From NCBI GenBank assembly GCA_022601195.1, contig JAHZIX010000025.1, positions 78,859-142,858 on the forward strand: DNA of 64,000 nucleotides, given 5' to 3'. Source of the DNA: Deltaproteobacteria bacterium. GTDB lineage: Bacteria; Acidobacteriota; Thermoanaerobaculia; Multivoradales; JAHZIX01. Shown here in pieces: positions 63,728 through 64,000 of the stretch; the stretch's first letter is position 1; every line of letters begins with the position of its first letter. The notes below the pieces were generated by a model that searched no databases, was not told where the DNA came from, and worked only from the letters and a program-made list of their open reading frames with translations. A program made the translations under genes and the position numbers.

Positions 63728-64000
63728 ATGCCAAGAAGACTTCGCTACTCTCCCCCGGACCCCAGCGGCTATTCTCTCTTTGAGATCTCTCATCGATGTC
63801 TTGCGGGACTCTTCCTGCTGCGACCCTCCAAAAGACTCAACGACATCCTCATCGGAGTACTCGCCCGAGCTCAGAGCAAGTACCACGTACGGGTGCACGC
63901 CTGTGCCTACCTCAGCAACCACGGACACCTACTCATCAGTGCCACGAGTCAGAAACAGATCTCTGCATTCATGGAATTCGTGGGATCGAACATGGCCCGA
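63728..64000 (+). CDS. REP-associated/IS200-like Y1 transposase-family protein, 3' end outside window
   Basis: Open from ATG 63728 (AGGTGG three bases upstream) through the last base, 91 codons. The sequence FEISHRCLAGLFLLRPSKRL, IGVLARAQSKYHVRVHACAYL, then SNHGHLLIS and FMEFVGSNMAR matches the Y1_Tnp family found in many bacteria, in which the His-x-His of (S)NHxHLL(L) is part of the HUH metal site and the catalytic Tyr comes later. Such stand-alone genes (RAYT-like) are single copy and linked to short palindromic repeats. The catalytic Tyr lies beyond the window, so activity cannot be judged. Confidence 0.72.
   Translation, partial: MPRRLRYSPPDPSGYSLFEISHRCLAGLFLLRPSKRLNDILIGVLARAQSKYHVRVHACAYLSNHGHLLISATSQKQISAFMEFVGSNMAR

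Overview
This window looks like a chromosomal segment of a GC-rich, Gram-negative, probably aerobic heterotroph of the Acidobacteriota (Thermoanaerobaculia-like). That placement is inference. It rests on a Ser/Thr kinase fused to a TolB/WD40-type propeller, a von Willebrand A protein of the acidobacterial type, an Oar-like TonB-dependent receptor with a carboxypeptidase-regulatory N-terminus, a DUF1501/DUF1800 pair, and several secreted proteins ending in a DGFE(S/T)GD...W tail. I see no rRNA, tRNA, CRISPR array, integrase or replication origin. One transposase-like gene is cut by the right edge.

Layout. 1-10.5 kb: an AraC regulator cut by the left edge, a secreted Cys-rich protein with a phospholipase A2-like His-Asp motif, a sodium:solute symporter with a beta-rich insertion, a frameshifted kinase-propeller gene, and a TPR + VWFA operon. 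10.6-11.7 kb: a RES/Xre-type toxin-antitoxin module with a clear promoter/operator. 11.8-18.5 kb: DUF1501 and DUF1800 Tat-exported proteins divergent from a large di-heme protein resembling the hydrazine synthase alpha family. 18.5-27.9 kb: a FOXRED2-like flavoprotein, an MFS exporter, a membrane-anchored AraC regulator, the TonB-dependent receptor and arylamine N-acetyltransferase. 28-34.2 kb: a secreted protein interrupted by an in-frame TGA, a methyltransferase, a DUF1611 protein overlapping a two-TM protein, a DUF2007-like membrane protein and a small secreted protein. 34.4-39.9 kb: two tandem paralogous secreted subtilases and upp. 40-46 kb: a TPR protein, an NRAMP-like transporter without the canonical metal-site motifs, an aldo/keto reductase, a DUF2156 protein and a methyltransferase. 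46-54.9 kb: a triple beta/gamma-crystallin protein, ppx and ppk (polyphosphate turnover), an acyl-CoA oxidase with an N-terminal TerB-like domain, and a cupredoxin-like protein. 55-64 kb: a PQQ-type propeller protein, a broken DMT-like gene, a PAS-histidine kinase, an ABC export/FtsX-type pair and the transposase-like fragment.

General features. At least eight genes have a -10-like hexamer only 6-8 nt before the start codon and mostly lack a Shine-Dalgarno sequence, which suggests frequent leaderless transcripts. Others start at TTG or GTG, in two cases fixed by 4-nt stop/start overlaps. Three genes carry single-base or single-codon lesions (about 5440, 28992 and 56798), which may be real decay or assembly error. 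No single large unknown system stands out. The most unusual items are the shared C-terminal tail, the heme protein/DUF1501/DUF1800 cluster, the FOXRED2-like enzyme, the TerB-acyl-CoA oxidase fusion and the leaderless start architecture.
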